The position numbers and the translations under genes were made by a program. Source: Ancrocorticia sp047501485 (GTDB taxonomy: Bacteria; Actinomycetota; Actinomycetes; Actinomycetales; Actinomycetaceae). From it: a stretch of 64,000 nt of DNA. This document shows positions 35,247-43,285 of this stretch, in pieces. The notes beneath the pieces were generated by a model, which saw nothing but the letters and a program-made list of their open reading frames with translations, was not told the origin of the DNA and ran no database searches. The stretch is from contig JAZDRN010000001.1 of NCBI GenBank assembly GCA_047501485.1, positions 930,001 to 994,000 of the forward strand, given 5' to 3'. Within the stretch, counting starts at the first letter, position 1. Each line of letters starts with the position of its first letter.

Positions 35247-35480
35247 GAAGACCTCCGTGGTGAAGATGTTGAGTCTGGTAACCCACATCCTGCCCGGAGG
35301 TCTTCACCTACCCCAACCGTTCACAACCTCCCAAGGAAGTACAGCTANNNNNNNNNNGTCAAAGGTGCGTTAGCGTGGGACACGAAGACCTCCGTGGTGA
35401 AGATGTTGAGTCTGGTAACCCACATCCTGCCCGGAGGTCTTCACCTACCCCAACCGTTCACAACCTCCCAAGGAAGTACA
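34250..35480 (-). mobile_element. Complete IS481-family insertion sequence
   Basis: The ends are inverted repeats beginning TGTACTTCC on both sides and staying alike for about 30 bp (TGTACTTCCCCGTGACG against TGTACTTCCTTGGGAGG). The flanks carry the 6-bp target duplication GCTAGT at 34244-34249 and 35481-35486, matching the NCTAGN target preference of the family. Correcting for an assembly artefact of 137 bp near the right end, the true length is about 1094 bp. It interrupts the ATP-grasp gene in the opposite orientation. Confidence 0.92.
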
Positions 35481-35484
35481 GCTA
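35221..35484. repeat. 127-bp duplicated contig ends around a 10-N gap (assembly artefact)
   Basis: 35221-35347 and 35358-35484 are identical and separated by ten Ns. The length, 127, is the usual largest k-mer of de Bruijn assemblers, so these are overlapping contig ends placed side by side by scaffolding. The correct sequence should contain one copy only. Confidence 0.9.
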
Positions 35485-35772
35485 GTGGTCAATTCCAGTC
35501 AAGGTGGTGGATCGAAGGACACCTGGGTTCTGGACGACTCGCCTCAACGCCATTCTCGTTTCTCAGCTGACAGATCGCTGGCTGGTGGAGCCCTCCCTAC
35601 GGGAGTGCATGGAAGCGGTTATGCGCTGAATGCCGCCAATGGTGGATTCAGTATTGGGAAAGGCGAGAAGCAGAACGACCGCGATCTCTACAGACCTTTG
35701 CGTACGTCGCCCGCGGACGAGGACATCAACGCGCGACACCACCAGCAACAGCAGCAACAACAGCAGGACTGA
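35481..35772 (+). pseudogene. ATP-grasp protein, 3' part after the IS
   Basis: In frame with the 5' part once the IS and one target copy are removed: VVNSSQGGGSKDTWVLDDS continues the core, followed by a low-complexity tail ending in HH, eight Gln and Asp. The tail is encoded by mixed CAG/CAA codons. Ten bases separate the stop from the alpha-E gene, so the three genes form one operon. Confidence 0.82.
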
Positions 35773-35781
35773 GGTGAAGAG

Positions 35782-36705
35782 ATGCTGAGCCGAATCGCCG
35801 AGGCGTTATTCTGGATCGGACGATACGTCGAGAGGAGCGGAGGGACCGCACGCATCCTGGATGTCCATCTCCAACTCCTCCTCGAGGATCCATGGGTGGA
35901 CGAGGATACGGCATGTCGGTCCCTGCTAGCCGTTATGGGGACCACGGCGCCGGATGGTCTCGTCTCCCGCGGAGAAGTGCTGCGCCAGCTCGGACTCAAC
36001 CATGAGAATCCGGCGTCGATCGCGCATTCGGTTTCTGCCGCGAGAGAAAACGCCAGGCGTGCTCGCGAGATCATCTCGACCGATCTTTGGGAGACTCTGA
36101 ATGAAACCAATGCGCGCCTGCCCGTACGTGTGTCGATGAACAAGACCCACCTGTTCTTCAGCTGGGTGAGAGATCGATCCGCATTGGTCTTCGGCGTTGC
36201 GGATTCCTCCATGAGCAGAGATGAAGCGTGGCAGTTCTTCTCGCTCGGAAGGGCCCTTGAGAGAGCGGACATGACTGCGCGACTTCTAACCACGAGGTCC
36301 TTGACTGAGGGTGGCGGACCAAGCTGGACCACGTTGCTCCGATCATGTGGAGCCTATGAGTCTCATCTGCGCAGTCAGCATACGGTTCCCACCGGAAACA
36401 CAGCCGTGGAGTTCCTCCTGGTGGATCGGCTTTTCCCACGTTCTGTGCTTGCCAGCGTCCTGACTGCGGAGGAATGCCTTCGTGGAATTGATCCGCTTGG
36501 CGGCATGGGAACCCCCAGTCCTGCTCATCAGGTCCTGGGCAGGATTCGCTCGGAACTGCAATACCACCCTATTGCCGCGACGGTCGAACGACTTTCGGAA
36601 AGCATGGACAACGTGCAGGAGGCCTTGTCCGCGGCGAGCGATGCCATAAGGGAACGATACTTTCCGTCGAGCGCGATGCCGGTGTGGATCGGGGAGAAGG
36701 TATGA
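35782..36705 (+). CDS. Alpha-E domain protein
   Basis: 307 residues, mostly helical. The family start MLSRIAEALFWIGRYVERSGGTARILDVH is classic for alpha-E (COG2307), with later RGEVLRQLGLNHENPASI, NARRAREIISTDLWETLN and AWQFFSLGRALERADMTARLL. Alpha-E proteins accompany circularly permuted ATP-grasp and transglutaminase-like proteins in a predicted peptide-synthesis or modification system; their own activity is unknown. The Shine-Dalgarno GAGGTGAAG lies just before the ATG. Confidence 0.9.
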   Translation: MLSRIAEALFWIGRYVERSGGTARILDVHLQLLLEDPWVDEDTACRSLLAVMGTTAPDGLVSRGEVLRQLGLNHENPASIAHSVSAARENARRAREIISTDLWETLNETNARLPVRVSMNKTHLFFSWVRDRSALVFGVADSSMSRDEAWQFFSLGRALERADMTARLLTTRSLTEGGGPSWTTLLRSCGAYESHLRSQHTVPTGNTAVEFLLVDRLFPRSVLASVLTAEECLRGIDPLGGMGTPSPAHQVLGRIRSELQYHPIAATVERLSESMDNVQEALSAASDAIRERYFPSSAMPVWIGEKV

Positions 36706-37547
36706 GTCGCATCAAAGTGGTACATGTGACGGAATTGAAGTATTCCGAAGAGGCGACAGCCTCGTACAACGAGGTCCGGATGCTGCCGCCTACTCGTGAG
36801 GGCCAGTTCGTCATGCAGGCGAGTCTGGATATCTCGCCGGGAGCCACCCAGCACACATACGAGGACTTCTGGGGATCGTCGGTCTGCGCATTCGAGATAC
36901 TGACCCCTCATGATGAACTCCGGGTGACGGCGACTAGCGTGATAGACGTACGTCCCAGCCCTTCCAGACCGGTGGAATTCTCATGGGCCAGACTCAAGGA
37001 GAGGCTTGCCATCTCGGTTGAGCTCACGGACGCTCTTGCCCAGACGAACGCGACAGAGCCGGACGAGGAGATGACCCTTTTAGCCGTACAGGTCCGAGAT
37101 GCGTGCGACCACGTCGATGCGGCAGCCCGCGCTATTTGTCAGCGTGTCGGTGAAGCGATGGAATACCGAAGCGGGGTCACGGGGGTGAACTCGACGGCTC
37201 AGGAGGCATGGGCTGCCCGTTCGGGTGTATGCCAGGATATAGCACATGTGACGCTGGGCGTACTTCGCGAGGCCGGGATCCCTGCCCGCTATGTCTCTGG
37301 CTATCTACACCCGGAGGAGGACGCTCCAATTGGACAGACGGTAGCCGGTGAGTCCCACGCTTGGGTCGAATGGTATGCGGGCCAATGGCGCGGCTATGAC
37401 CCGACGAACCTCATCGACATCTGCGACAGGCATGTGTACATCGCCCACGGTCGTGACTACTCGGACGTGGCACCGTTACGCGGCGTGTACGCAGGAAAAG
37501 GAACATCAGAGCTCTTCGTGCGGGTGGACCTCACGAAGCTTGGCTGA
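36702..37547 (+). CDS. Transglutaminase-like protease-fold protein
   Basis: 281 residues. An N-terminal beta domain (KVVHVTELKYSEEATASYNE, the Bact_transglu_N type) precedes the core with Cys177 (SGVCQDIAHV), His219 (GESHAWVEWY) and Asp233 (GYDPTN), the full catalytic triad. The ATG overlaps the alpha-E stop (ATGA). It is the third member of the ATP-grasp / alpha-E cluster, where it probably acts as a peptidase or amidase on the product. After the IS insertion upstream, its expression may depend on a promoter within or beside the IS. Confidence 0.9.
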   Translation: MSRIKVVHVTELKYSEEATASYNEVRMLPPTREGQFVMQASLDISPGATQHTYEDFWGSSVCAFEILTPHDELRVTATSVIDVRPSPSRPVEFSWARLKERLAISVELTDALAQTNATEPDEEMTLLAVQVRDACDHVDAAARAICQRVGEAMEYRSGVTGVNSTAQEAWAARSGVCQDIAHVTLGVLREAGIPARYVSGYLHPEEDAPIGQTVAGESHAWVEWYAGQWRGYDPTNLIDICDRHVYIAHGRDYSDVAPLRGVYAGKGTSELFVRVDLTKLG

Positions 37548-37626
37548 CGTCGGGAGCATATTCCTCGGACAGGCGATCCCATCGTTCGCCCCGCCAAGGA
37601 TGAGTCGGCATGCCCATGACATGCCG

Positions 37627-38475
37627 CTACGCAGGCGCGTGCGCGGCGATCATGAACTGCAGCGGGAGGCGCTCGGGATTCTCCCGAAGCCGCCAACGAG
37701 CGCCCTCTTTGACCTCGAGTTCGGGCCACGCACACCATGCCGCGTAGGGAGTCTCCTCCAGGGTGTCGATGACCAGCCCCGCTTCGATGAGCGCGGTGAC
37801 GATCTCGCCGAGCGAGTGGTTCCACTGATGGTTGATCCCGTTGCCCACCGGTGCCGTGCCGTCAGGTGCATCGACGTAACTTCCGGCGTCGTCCCAGGTG
37901 AGGGGCTCGGACTGCTGAAAATACGGCTGCTCGATCTTCAAGCCCGTGGTGACGTCGTCGCCAATAGACATGAACATCGGATGGTCGTCGCGCACGACGA
38001 AACGCCCGCCCGGTTTCAGGAGCGAGGCGACCACGCGTGCCCAGGCCTCGATATCGGGAAGCCAGCACAGCACTCCCAGCGAGGTGTAGACGAGGTCGAA
38101 GTCTCCCGATACGCGTTCGCGAGCGTCATACACGTTCGCCTGCACGTATTCGATACCGGCGTCGCATCGCGAGGCGATTGTCCGGGCCCGGCGCAGCGAT
38201 TCGCCGGACAGGTCGACGCCGACGACGCGGCGTGCGCCGAGCCGCGCGAAACCGACCGTGTCCGTCCCCAGATGACACTGAAGATGGATGACGTCCCGCC
38301 CGGCAATCTCGCCCGTCCATTCCAGATCTTGTGCGAGTTCAGGGGTGATGTACTCCGGGTCGGCCACCAACTCCTCGATGCCGTAGCCGGCCGCCTCGTG
38401 CAGGGCGGCGCGGTCGTCCCAATTCGCCTCGTTGTCGGAGAACCACCGGTGCTGATCTGTGCTGCTCATAGTCAT
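37627..38475 (-). CDS. Class I SAM-dependent methyltransferase
   Basis: About 282 residues. SAM site: DVIHLQCHLGTDTVGFARLGA and VVGVDLSGESLRRAR, with the post-motif FDLVYTSLGVLCWLPDIEAWAR. The substrate is unknown. It lies 8 nt behind the AraC-fused TIM-barrel gene and probably is the last gene of that operon. There are three possible starts within 18 nt; AGG lies 6 nt before the chosen ATG. Confidence 0.85.
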   Translation of the reverse strand: MTMSSTDQHRWFSDNEANWDDRAALHEAAGYGIEELVADPEYITPELAQDLEWTGEIAGRDVIHLQCHLGTDTVGFARLGARRVVGVDLSGESLRRARTIASRCDAGIEYVQANVYDARERVSGDFDLVYTSLGVLCWLPDIEAWARVVASLLKPGGRFVVRDDHPMFMSIGDDVTTGLKIEQPYFQQSEPLTWDDAGSYVDAPDGTAPVGNGINHQWNHSLGEIVTALIEAGLVIDTLEETPYAAWCAWPELEVKEGARWRLRENPERLPLQFMIAAHAPA

Positions 38476-38483
38476 TGAACCTA

Positions 38484-39704
38484 TCAAGCTTCATCGCCGG
38501 GGGTCGAGTTCGGGACGTTCGCCGAGGCGCGCAACCGGGAAGGGGAGCTACCGAACTCCTTCTTGAAGGCCCGGTAGAACTGCGAATAGTCCTGGAAACC
38601 CACCCGCCTGCCGATCTGGTCGAGGGTGAGGTCCGTCTTCCCGATGAGTTCCATGGCCACTTCGAGTCGATATCGCGAAAGGTACTCACGAAAGCTCACC
38701 CCCACCGTTTGCGTGAAGAGTTTGGAGATCGTTGATCGTGAGTAACCGAGAATCGCGCACAGATCGGCGAGCCTCACCCGGCCGCCATAGTTCGCGCTGA
38801 CGTAGTCGATGACCTCGCGCACGATGTCGCGGCGATCAGCCTCGGAGATGCTCGGGGTGTTCGGGTCGCCGTCGACCTGATTCAACTTGAATTGAAGAAT
38901 CCGGTTACGCATGATCGATTCCTGGGGCACTCGCTCGAACGTCGATCCGCCCACGTACCCTTGGACGACGTCGTTGTGATAGAGCCATTTCATGTCCCCC
39001 GGGGCGACAATCGGACCTCCGTACACCAGGGTGAGGATCTCGGGTCGAATTCGAACCGCGGCGGCGAGGACCTTCTGCGAATGCGTGCGTGCAGCCTCCA
39101 GACTTTGCGCCTTGGGTGCCCCGAGTCTTCCTCCCACGGTCAGCCCAAGGTGGCAGCAGACGACGTCGGCGCCCGCCCGCGTCATTTGTTCGGCTTGGTC
39201 GGGGGTGAAGACGAAGCCCACCGTGAACATGCCTTTGGTGTGTGCGAGGCGGATGGCCTCGACTTCCGATGCGTACCCCAGCCCGGATTCCTCGAGGGCG
39301 CGGCGGAATTCTCCATCGAACAGGCCGACGGTGGGGTAGTTGTTGATTCCGATGCAACCGGTGCGGAGTATGTCTTCCAGGAAGCCGTCGAGGTCGATGG
39401 TGGGGTCGGTTGCGTTGAGCCCGAAGATCACCGGGGTTCCCGCGGCCCGCAGCAGCACATCGTGCACCACCATGTCCATCACCAGCTGATTCGAGTTCGC
39501 CGAGGGGAGATAGGCCCCGAGCGAGCTCACTCCGCGTTGGCGGAAGTAGCCGGAGGAAAGTGCCAGAAGGAAGTCGGCGTGACCTTCGGCGGCTATCCGG
39601 GCGCTCAGCCCGCTGCCGACGGCCACGCCGACGATCTTTCTTCCGCAAGCCGTTCGAGCGCGAAGATCGTCTAGAACTTGCGCGCGCGTCGGCTGGCGAA
39701 CCAT
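38484..39704 (-). CDS. TIM-barrel PEP-hydrolase-like protein fused to an AraC DNA-binding domain
   Basis: 406 residues. Residues about 1-285 form a PEP-hydrolase/Tm-1-C-type TIM barrel (GVAVGSGLSARIAAEGHADF, GLNATDPTIDLDGFLEDI, GINNYPTVGLFDGEFRRALEE, ILTLVYGGPIVAPGDMKWL), a paralogue of the next gene upstream. Residues about 300-400 are a full AraC/XylS domain with two helix-turn-helices (VRLADLCAILGYSRSTISKLF and LTLDQIGRRVGFQDYSQFYR followed by AFKKEFGSSPSRLRA). I infer an enzyme-like ligand sensor driving transcription of its own operon. It is 9 nt behind the stand-alone barrel gene. Confidence 0.9.
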   Translation of the reverse strand: MVRQPTRAQVLDDLRARTACGRKIVGVAVGSGLSARIAAEGHADFLLALSSGYFRQRGVSSLGAYLPSANSNQLVMDMVVHDVLLRAAGTPVIFGLNATDPTIDLDGFLEDILRTGCIGINNYPTVGLFDGEFRRALEESGLGYASEVEAIRLAHTKGMFTVGFVFTPDQAEQMTRAGADVVCCHLGLTVGGRLGAPKAQSLEAARTHSQKVLAAAVRIRPEILTLVYGGPIVAPGDMKWLYHNDVVQGYVGGSTFERVPQESIMRNRILQFKLNQVDGDPNTPSISEADRRDIVREVIDYVSANYGGRVRLADLCAILGYSRSTISKLFTQTVGVSFREYLSRYRLEVAMELIGKTDLTLDQIGRRVGFQDYSQFYRAFKKEFGSSPSRLRASANVPNSTPGDEA

Positions 39705-39713
39705 GGTGCTACC

Positions 39714-40547
39714 TCAGGAGAGCTTGATGGCCTTGAAAGCCTCTGTCTGGACCTTGATACCACGTTCCGCCGCGAAGCGCTCGATGGAGGAGGCGCCGAA
39801 GAATCCGGAGATGCCGGCAACATGCGAGAGAACGTATTCGGCGTCCTCCGGTTCGGCGATCGGACCGCCGTGACATATCACGAGAATATCGGGATTGACC
39901 TCGCGTCCGGCCTCCATGATGGCGCGGACTCTTTCGGCAGAATCCTCCAGCGTCAGGGCGGTATGGGCGCCGATCGTTCCCTTGGTGGTCAGTCCCATGT
40001 GGGCCACAAGGATGTCCGCTCCAGCCTCGGCCATGGCTCTGGCGTCGTCCTCATCGAACACATAGGGGCACGTCAGCATGTCGAGGTCATGGGCCTTGCG
40101 GATCATCTCGACCTCTTTGTCGTAACCCATGCCCGTCTCCTCCAGATTCTGCCGGAAGACCCCGTCGATCAGGCCGACTGTGGGGAAGTTCTGCACCCCG
40201 GCGAACCCTTGCGCCTTGAGAGCGGGAAGGAACACGTCCATGTCGCGGAAGGGGTCCGTACCGCACACTCCGGCCAGTACCGGGGTTCTCTCCACGACAG
40301 TGAGCACCTCGCTGCCCATCTCCACCACGATGGCGTTGGCGTCGCCGTAGGAGAGCAGACCCGCGAGCGAGCCGCGTCCGGCCATGCGATAGCGCCCGGA
40401 GTTGTAGATGATGAGCATGTCGGCCCCGCCGGCTTCGCTGAACTTGGCCGTGATTCCGGTGCCGGCACCTACGCCGAGCAGTGCCTCCCCGTTGGCCACC
40501 TTCTCGCGGAACCGGGCCAGGATTTCGCTACGTGTCTCTCGGATCAT
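39714..40547 (-). CDS. Phosphoenolpyruvate hydrolase family TIM-barrel protein (Tm-1 C-terminal type)
   Basis: 277 residues, single barrel: LLGVGAGTGITAKFSEAGGAD, GVCGTDPFRDMDVFLPAL, GVQNFPTVGLIDGVFRQNLEE, HMGLTTKGTIGAHTALT and DILVICHGGPIAEPEDAEYVL. In the tomato virus-resistance protein Tm-1 this barrel is the C-terminal half, with UPF0261 as the N-terminal half; here the two are separate genes one base apart (TGA-A-ATG). The reaction is unknown although the family name implies PEP-like substrates. GAGGTAACTGAA precedes the ATG. Confidence 0.88.
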   Translation of the reverse strand: MIRETRSEILARFREKVANGEALLGVGAGTGITAKFSEAGGADMLIIYNSGRYRMAGRGSLAGLLSYGDANAIVVEMGSEVLTVVERTPVLAGVCGTDPFRDMDVFLPALKAQGFAGVQNFPTVGLIDGVFRQNLEETGMGYDKEVEMIRKAHDLDMLTCPYVFDEDDARAMAEAGADILVAHMGLTTKGTIGAHTALTLEDSAERVRAIMEAGREVNPDILVICHGGPIAEPEDAEYVLSHVAGISGFFGASSIERFAAERGIKVQTEAFKAIKLS

Positions 40548-40548
40548 T

Positions 40549-41778
40549 TCAGTTACCTCTTTCTTTTGCGTTGACGAGTTCCATGAGTTCGTTGACGCAG
40601 GCTGCGGCGAACTCGGGATCGTTGATATGGGCATCGATCTTCTTGATTACGACTTTCGGATTGTCGATATGGGCTTCCAACGCCGCGATGGCAGATCCAT
40701 CCGCAGCGGGATCGAAGAACGCCCCACCATCGATGTCGAGGGCGGAGAATCCTCGTTGGGGGATCATCACCGTCACGGGACGAACGGCCCCGTTGAGCTT
40801 TTCAGCGATCTTCTCACCGAGCAGGCGGTTCTCCTCCACGGTGGTGCGGATGAGTGTGGTGGTGGGATTGTGCTCATACATGAGGCGTCCACGCATCTCC
40901 TCTGGAAGGGAGGAAACCGGGCCGAAATTGATCATATCGAGCGCGCCCAGCGAGATCACCTGAGGAATCCCTGCTTGCACGCCCGCTTCTAGCCGGTGGG
41001 GCCCGGCGTTGAGAATTCCACCGAAGAGTTCGTCGCACCACTCCGTTGTCGTAAGGTCCAGCGCGGCGTCCACGTGGTCCTCGCTGATAAGGCGTTCCAT
41101 CGTGCGTCCGCCGGCACCCGTCGCGTGAAAGACGAGTACTTCCCAGCCGCGGTCGGTGAGCTCCTCGCGAGCGGCATCCACGCACGGTGTCGTGACACCG
41201 AACATCGTGCAGCTGACCACCGGCCTATCCCGTTCGTTCTCCGTACTCCGCCCTGCTGCGACCTGTGCCATCGCGGAGATGGCAGCGGCAGCGTTGTCGA
41301 ATATCATCTTGCTCACCGAGTTGAGACCGGAGACGTCGGTGACCGACGGCAAGAGAACGAGATCTGAATCGCCGACGTAGACGGCGGCGTTGCTCGCCAC
41401 AGTGGAGACGATGAGCTTGGGCACCCCGATGGGCAGTGAACGCATGGCCGGCGCGACCATGGATGTTCCCCCGGAACCTCCCATCGAGATCACGGCATCA
41501 AACCGTCCGGCCTCGTAGAGTCGCGGCAGGAGGCCCTCCAGCCCTTGCGCGATGGCGGCCGTGCCCGCGCCCCGGTCACGCCGCTCGGCGATCTTGCCAA
41601 GATCGATGCCGATTTCGTCCGCGATCTGCTGGTTGGTGATGTCGACGGCCACGTCGGGAACGAAGATTCCCGTGTTGATGAGGAGGGTCGTGCAACCGTT
41701 TTCGTGGATTCTGTCGCGTAGGTAGGAGAATTCTTCAGGTTTCGAGTCAAATGTTCCAGCTATGGCAACTACAGCCAT
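40549..41778 (-). CDS. Tm-1-like ATP-binding (UPF0261) protein
   Basis: 409 residues. Family marks: MAVVAIAGTFDSKPEEFSYL, INTGIFVPDVAVDITNQQIA, VISMGGSGGTSMVAPAMRSLP, PSVTDVSGLNSVSKMIFDNAA, CTMFGVTTPCVDAAREEL and FHATGAGGRTMERLI, all in the ATP-binding domain. It is the N-terminal half of plant Tm-1. First gene of a probable operon UPF0261 - barrel - AraC-barrel - methyltransferase. The 345-bp upstream gap contains five 20-bp repeats. I take the ATG behind GGGTGA rather than the GTG 15 nt earlier. Confidence 0.88.
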   Translation of the reverse strand: MAVVAIAGTFDSKPEEFSYLRDRIHENGCTTLLINTGIFVPDVAVDITNQQIADEIGIDLGKIAERRDRGAGTAAIAQGLEGLLPRLYEAGRFDAVISMGGSGGTSMVAPAMRSLPIGVPKLIVSTVASNAAVYVGDSDLVLLPSVTDVSGLNSVSKMIFDNAAAAISAMAQVAAGRSTENERDRPVVSCTMFGVTTPCVDAAREELTDRGWEVLVFHATGAGGRTMERLISEDHVDAALDLTTTEWCDELFGGILNAGPHRLEAGVQAGIPQVISLGALDMINFGPVSSLPEEMRGRLMYEHNPTTTLIRTTVEENRLLGEKIAEKLNGAVRPVTVMIPQRGFSALDIDGGAFFDPAADGSAIAALEAHIDNPKVVIKKIDAHINDPEFAAACVNELMELVNAKERGN

Positions 41779-41920
41779 TGTTTCACCCAGCACTTCCTTG
41801 TATTGGGGCCCTCGCGGAGTACGTGGATCAACTCCACCGATCAGGCTGGCCCCACGCTATCGAGACACGACAAGGAGAGACGATGGCCGAATGGGCCGTG
41901 AACATTGCTAAATGTCTTGT

Positions 41921-42020
41921 GGTCGTGTGGCGGGACCGCTGGAGGTGTGGCGGGACCGCTGGAGGTGTGGCGGGACCGCTGGAGGTGTGGCGAGACTGCT
42001 GGTCGTGTGGCGAGACTGCT
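41921..42020. repeat. Five 20-bp tandem repeats upstream of the UPF0261 operon
   Basis: Units of the form GGWSGTGTGGCGRGACYGCT occupy 41921-42020 without spacers; the two middle ones are identical and the outer ones differ at 2-4 positions. They lie about 140 bp before the UPF0261 start and 104 bp behind the LacI gene end. Period 20 (about two helical turns) would put bound proteins on one face of DNA. The rest of this 345-bp gap shows nothing else. Confidence 0.85.
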
Positions 42021-42123
42021 GGATCTGACCCTCCGGGAGGGCGCCATCGCCCAGAGCGAGCCTCAAGTTCCTATGATCTCGCGTTGGAAGGGAAAGGAAG
42101 TCACCGTGCGATGGGAGGCGATT

Positions 42124-43149
42124 TCATACGCGCGAAGACGGCGCACCGATCGAACCACCGCGGTGTGTCTCGCCCGGAAGCATGACCGTTTCAGACAGCG
42201 CGTCGGGATTCTCCAGCCGCGCCAGCAGCGTCTCGACGGCCCTGCGTGCCATCTCCTCCAGGGGAGGAACGAATGAATGGATCCCCTCGCCATAGAAGTC
42301 GAACCACTCGGGGTTCGAGTAGCTTGCCAATGAGAGATCCGCAGGAACACTGATGTTCCGAGCAATGCACGCGGCCACGGTACCCGATGCGATGCGCGGG
42401 CTCGCGGCGATGATCGCTGTCGGAGGGCAGTCCTCATCGAGCAGCTTCAGTGTGGCCACGCGGCCCCACTCGGAATCGAATGAACCTGACAGCACCATGG
42501 GCTGGACCTCGTCATCCTCCAGCTCCTGCATAGCGGCCAGGTACCCGGAGGTGCGTTCGCGTGTGGTCGAGTAATGCTCCTCGCCGACGATCAGAGCGAT
42601 GCGACGGTGACCGAGCGAGATCAGTTTCTCGGTGAGCGCGCGGAAACCGGAGGCGTCGTCGCATACCACCGCGGAGACTCCCGCCATGTTCGAGCGGCGG
42701 TTCAGCTCGACGACGGGGCAGTTCAGCTTGAATTCCAGATCCGGGTCCACCGGCACCCGCACGATCCCGTCGACGTGGTACTCCGCGATGGACTCGATGG
42801 TCTCGCGTTCTTCCGCCGCGTTCGATGAGGAGGCGATGATCAACTGGTAGCCGGAGGCTCGCAGCAACTGTTCCGCCGCCACCGACCCGACGGAGTAGAA
42901 CTCGTTCGTGTAGTCGGGAACGAGGAGCGCCACCAGATGGGAGCGATTCGAACGCAGGCCGGCGGCAAGCCGATTGGGGCGATAACCGAGACGATCCGCG
43001 GCATCCAGGACACGCTTGCGTGTCTTGTCGGAGACGTAACCGGAACCGGAGAGAGTCCGGGAAACAGTGCCGAAACCAACGCCTGCCTCGGCGGCGACAT
43101 CCTTGAGGCTCACCCGATGTCTCTTGACGTTCTCTTCACTGCCGGCCAC
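42124..43149 (-). CDS. LacI-family transcriptional repressor
   Basis: 341 residues. Helix-turn-helix with hinge: VSLKDVAAEAGVGFGTVSRTL and VLDAADRLGYRPNRLAAGLRS. The sugar-binding-protein-like core has LVALLVPDYTNEFYSVGSVA and ALIVGEEHYSTTRERTSGYL. The ligand is unknown. The start is a GTG behind AAGGGAG. Its likely target is the lyase-DASS operon next door, which has a LacI-type operator. Confidence 0.92.
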   Translation of the reverse strand: MAGSEENVKRHRVSLKDVAAEAGVGFGTVSRTLSGSGYVSDKTRKRVLDAADRLGYRPNRLAAGLRSNRSHLVALLVPDYTNEFYSVGSVAAEQLLRASGYQLIIASSSNAAEERETIESIAEYHVDGIVRVPVDPDLEFKLNCPVVELNRRSNMAGVSAVVCDDASGFRALTEKLISLGHRRIALIVGEEHYSTTRERTSGYLAAMQELEDDEVQPMVLSGSFDSEWGRVATLKLLDEDCPPTAIIAASPRIASGTVAACIARNISVPADLSLASYSNPEWFDFYGEGIHSFVPPLEEMARRAVETLLARLENPDALSETVMLPGETHRGGSIGAPSSRV

Positions 43150-43208
43150 GTGACTCCCTTCAGCTTCCTCGAACGATCATAGACGGTGTTCGTTCGCGGA
43201 GTATAAAG

Positions 43209-43239
43209 GTGGCCCGGCAACACCTGGTTGCCGGGCCAC
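43209..43239. terminator. Hairpin terminator of the lyase-DASS operon
   Basis: Perfect 13-bp stem GTGGCCCGGCAAC / GTTGCCGGGCCAC with a 5-nt loop between the DASS gene end and the LacI gene start. A 16-bp unit CTCGGAGTCGAGCGCC is tandemly duplicated beside it (43246-43277). Confidence 0.65.
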
Positions 43240-43285
43240 GACTGGCTCGGAGTCGAGCGCCCTCGGAGTCGAGCGCCCGCTGCGC

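Noticed and set aside
35221..35484. Biological 127-bp duplication at the IS end
   Set aside because: The identical length to a standard k-mer and the ten Ns between copies mark it as a scaffolding artefact.
36684..38478. 376-codon plus-strand frame over the transglutaminase end and the methyltransferase
   Set aside because: It is out of frame with the transglutaminase and antisense to a clear methyltransferase.
41921..42020. Possible CRISPR array
   Set aside because: Units are head-to-tail with no spacers and no cas genes are near; the same holds for the 28-bp repeats at 60746 and the 27-bp pair at 13132.
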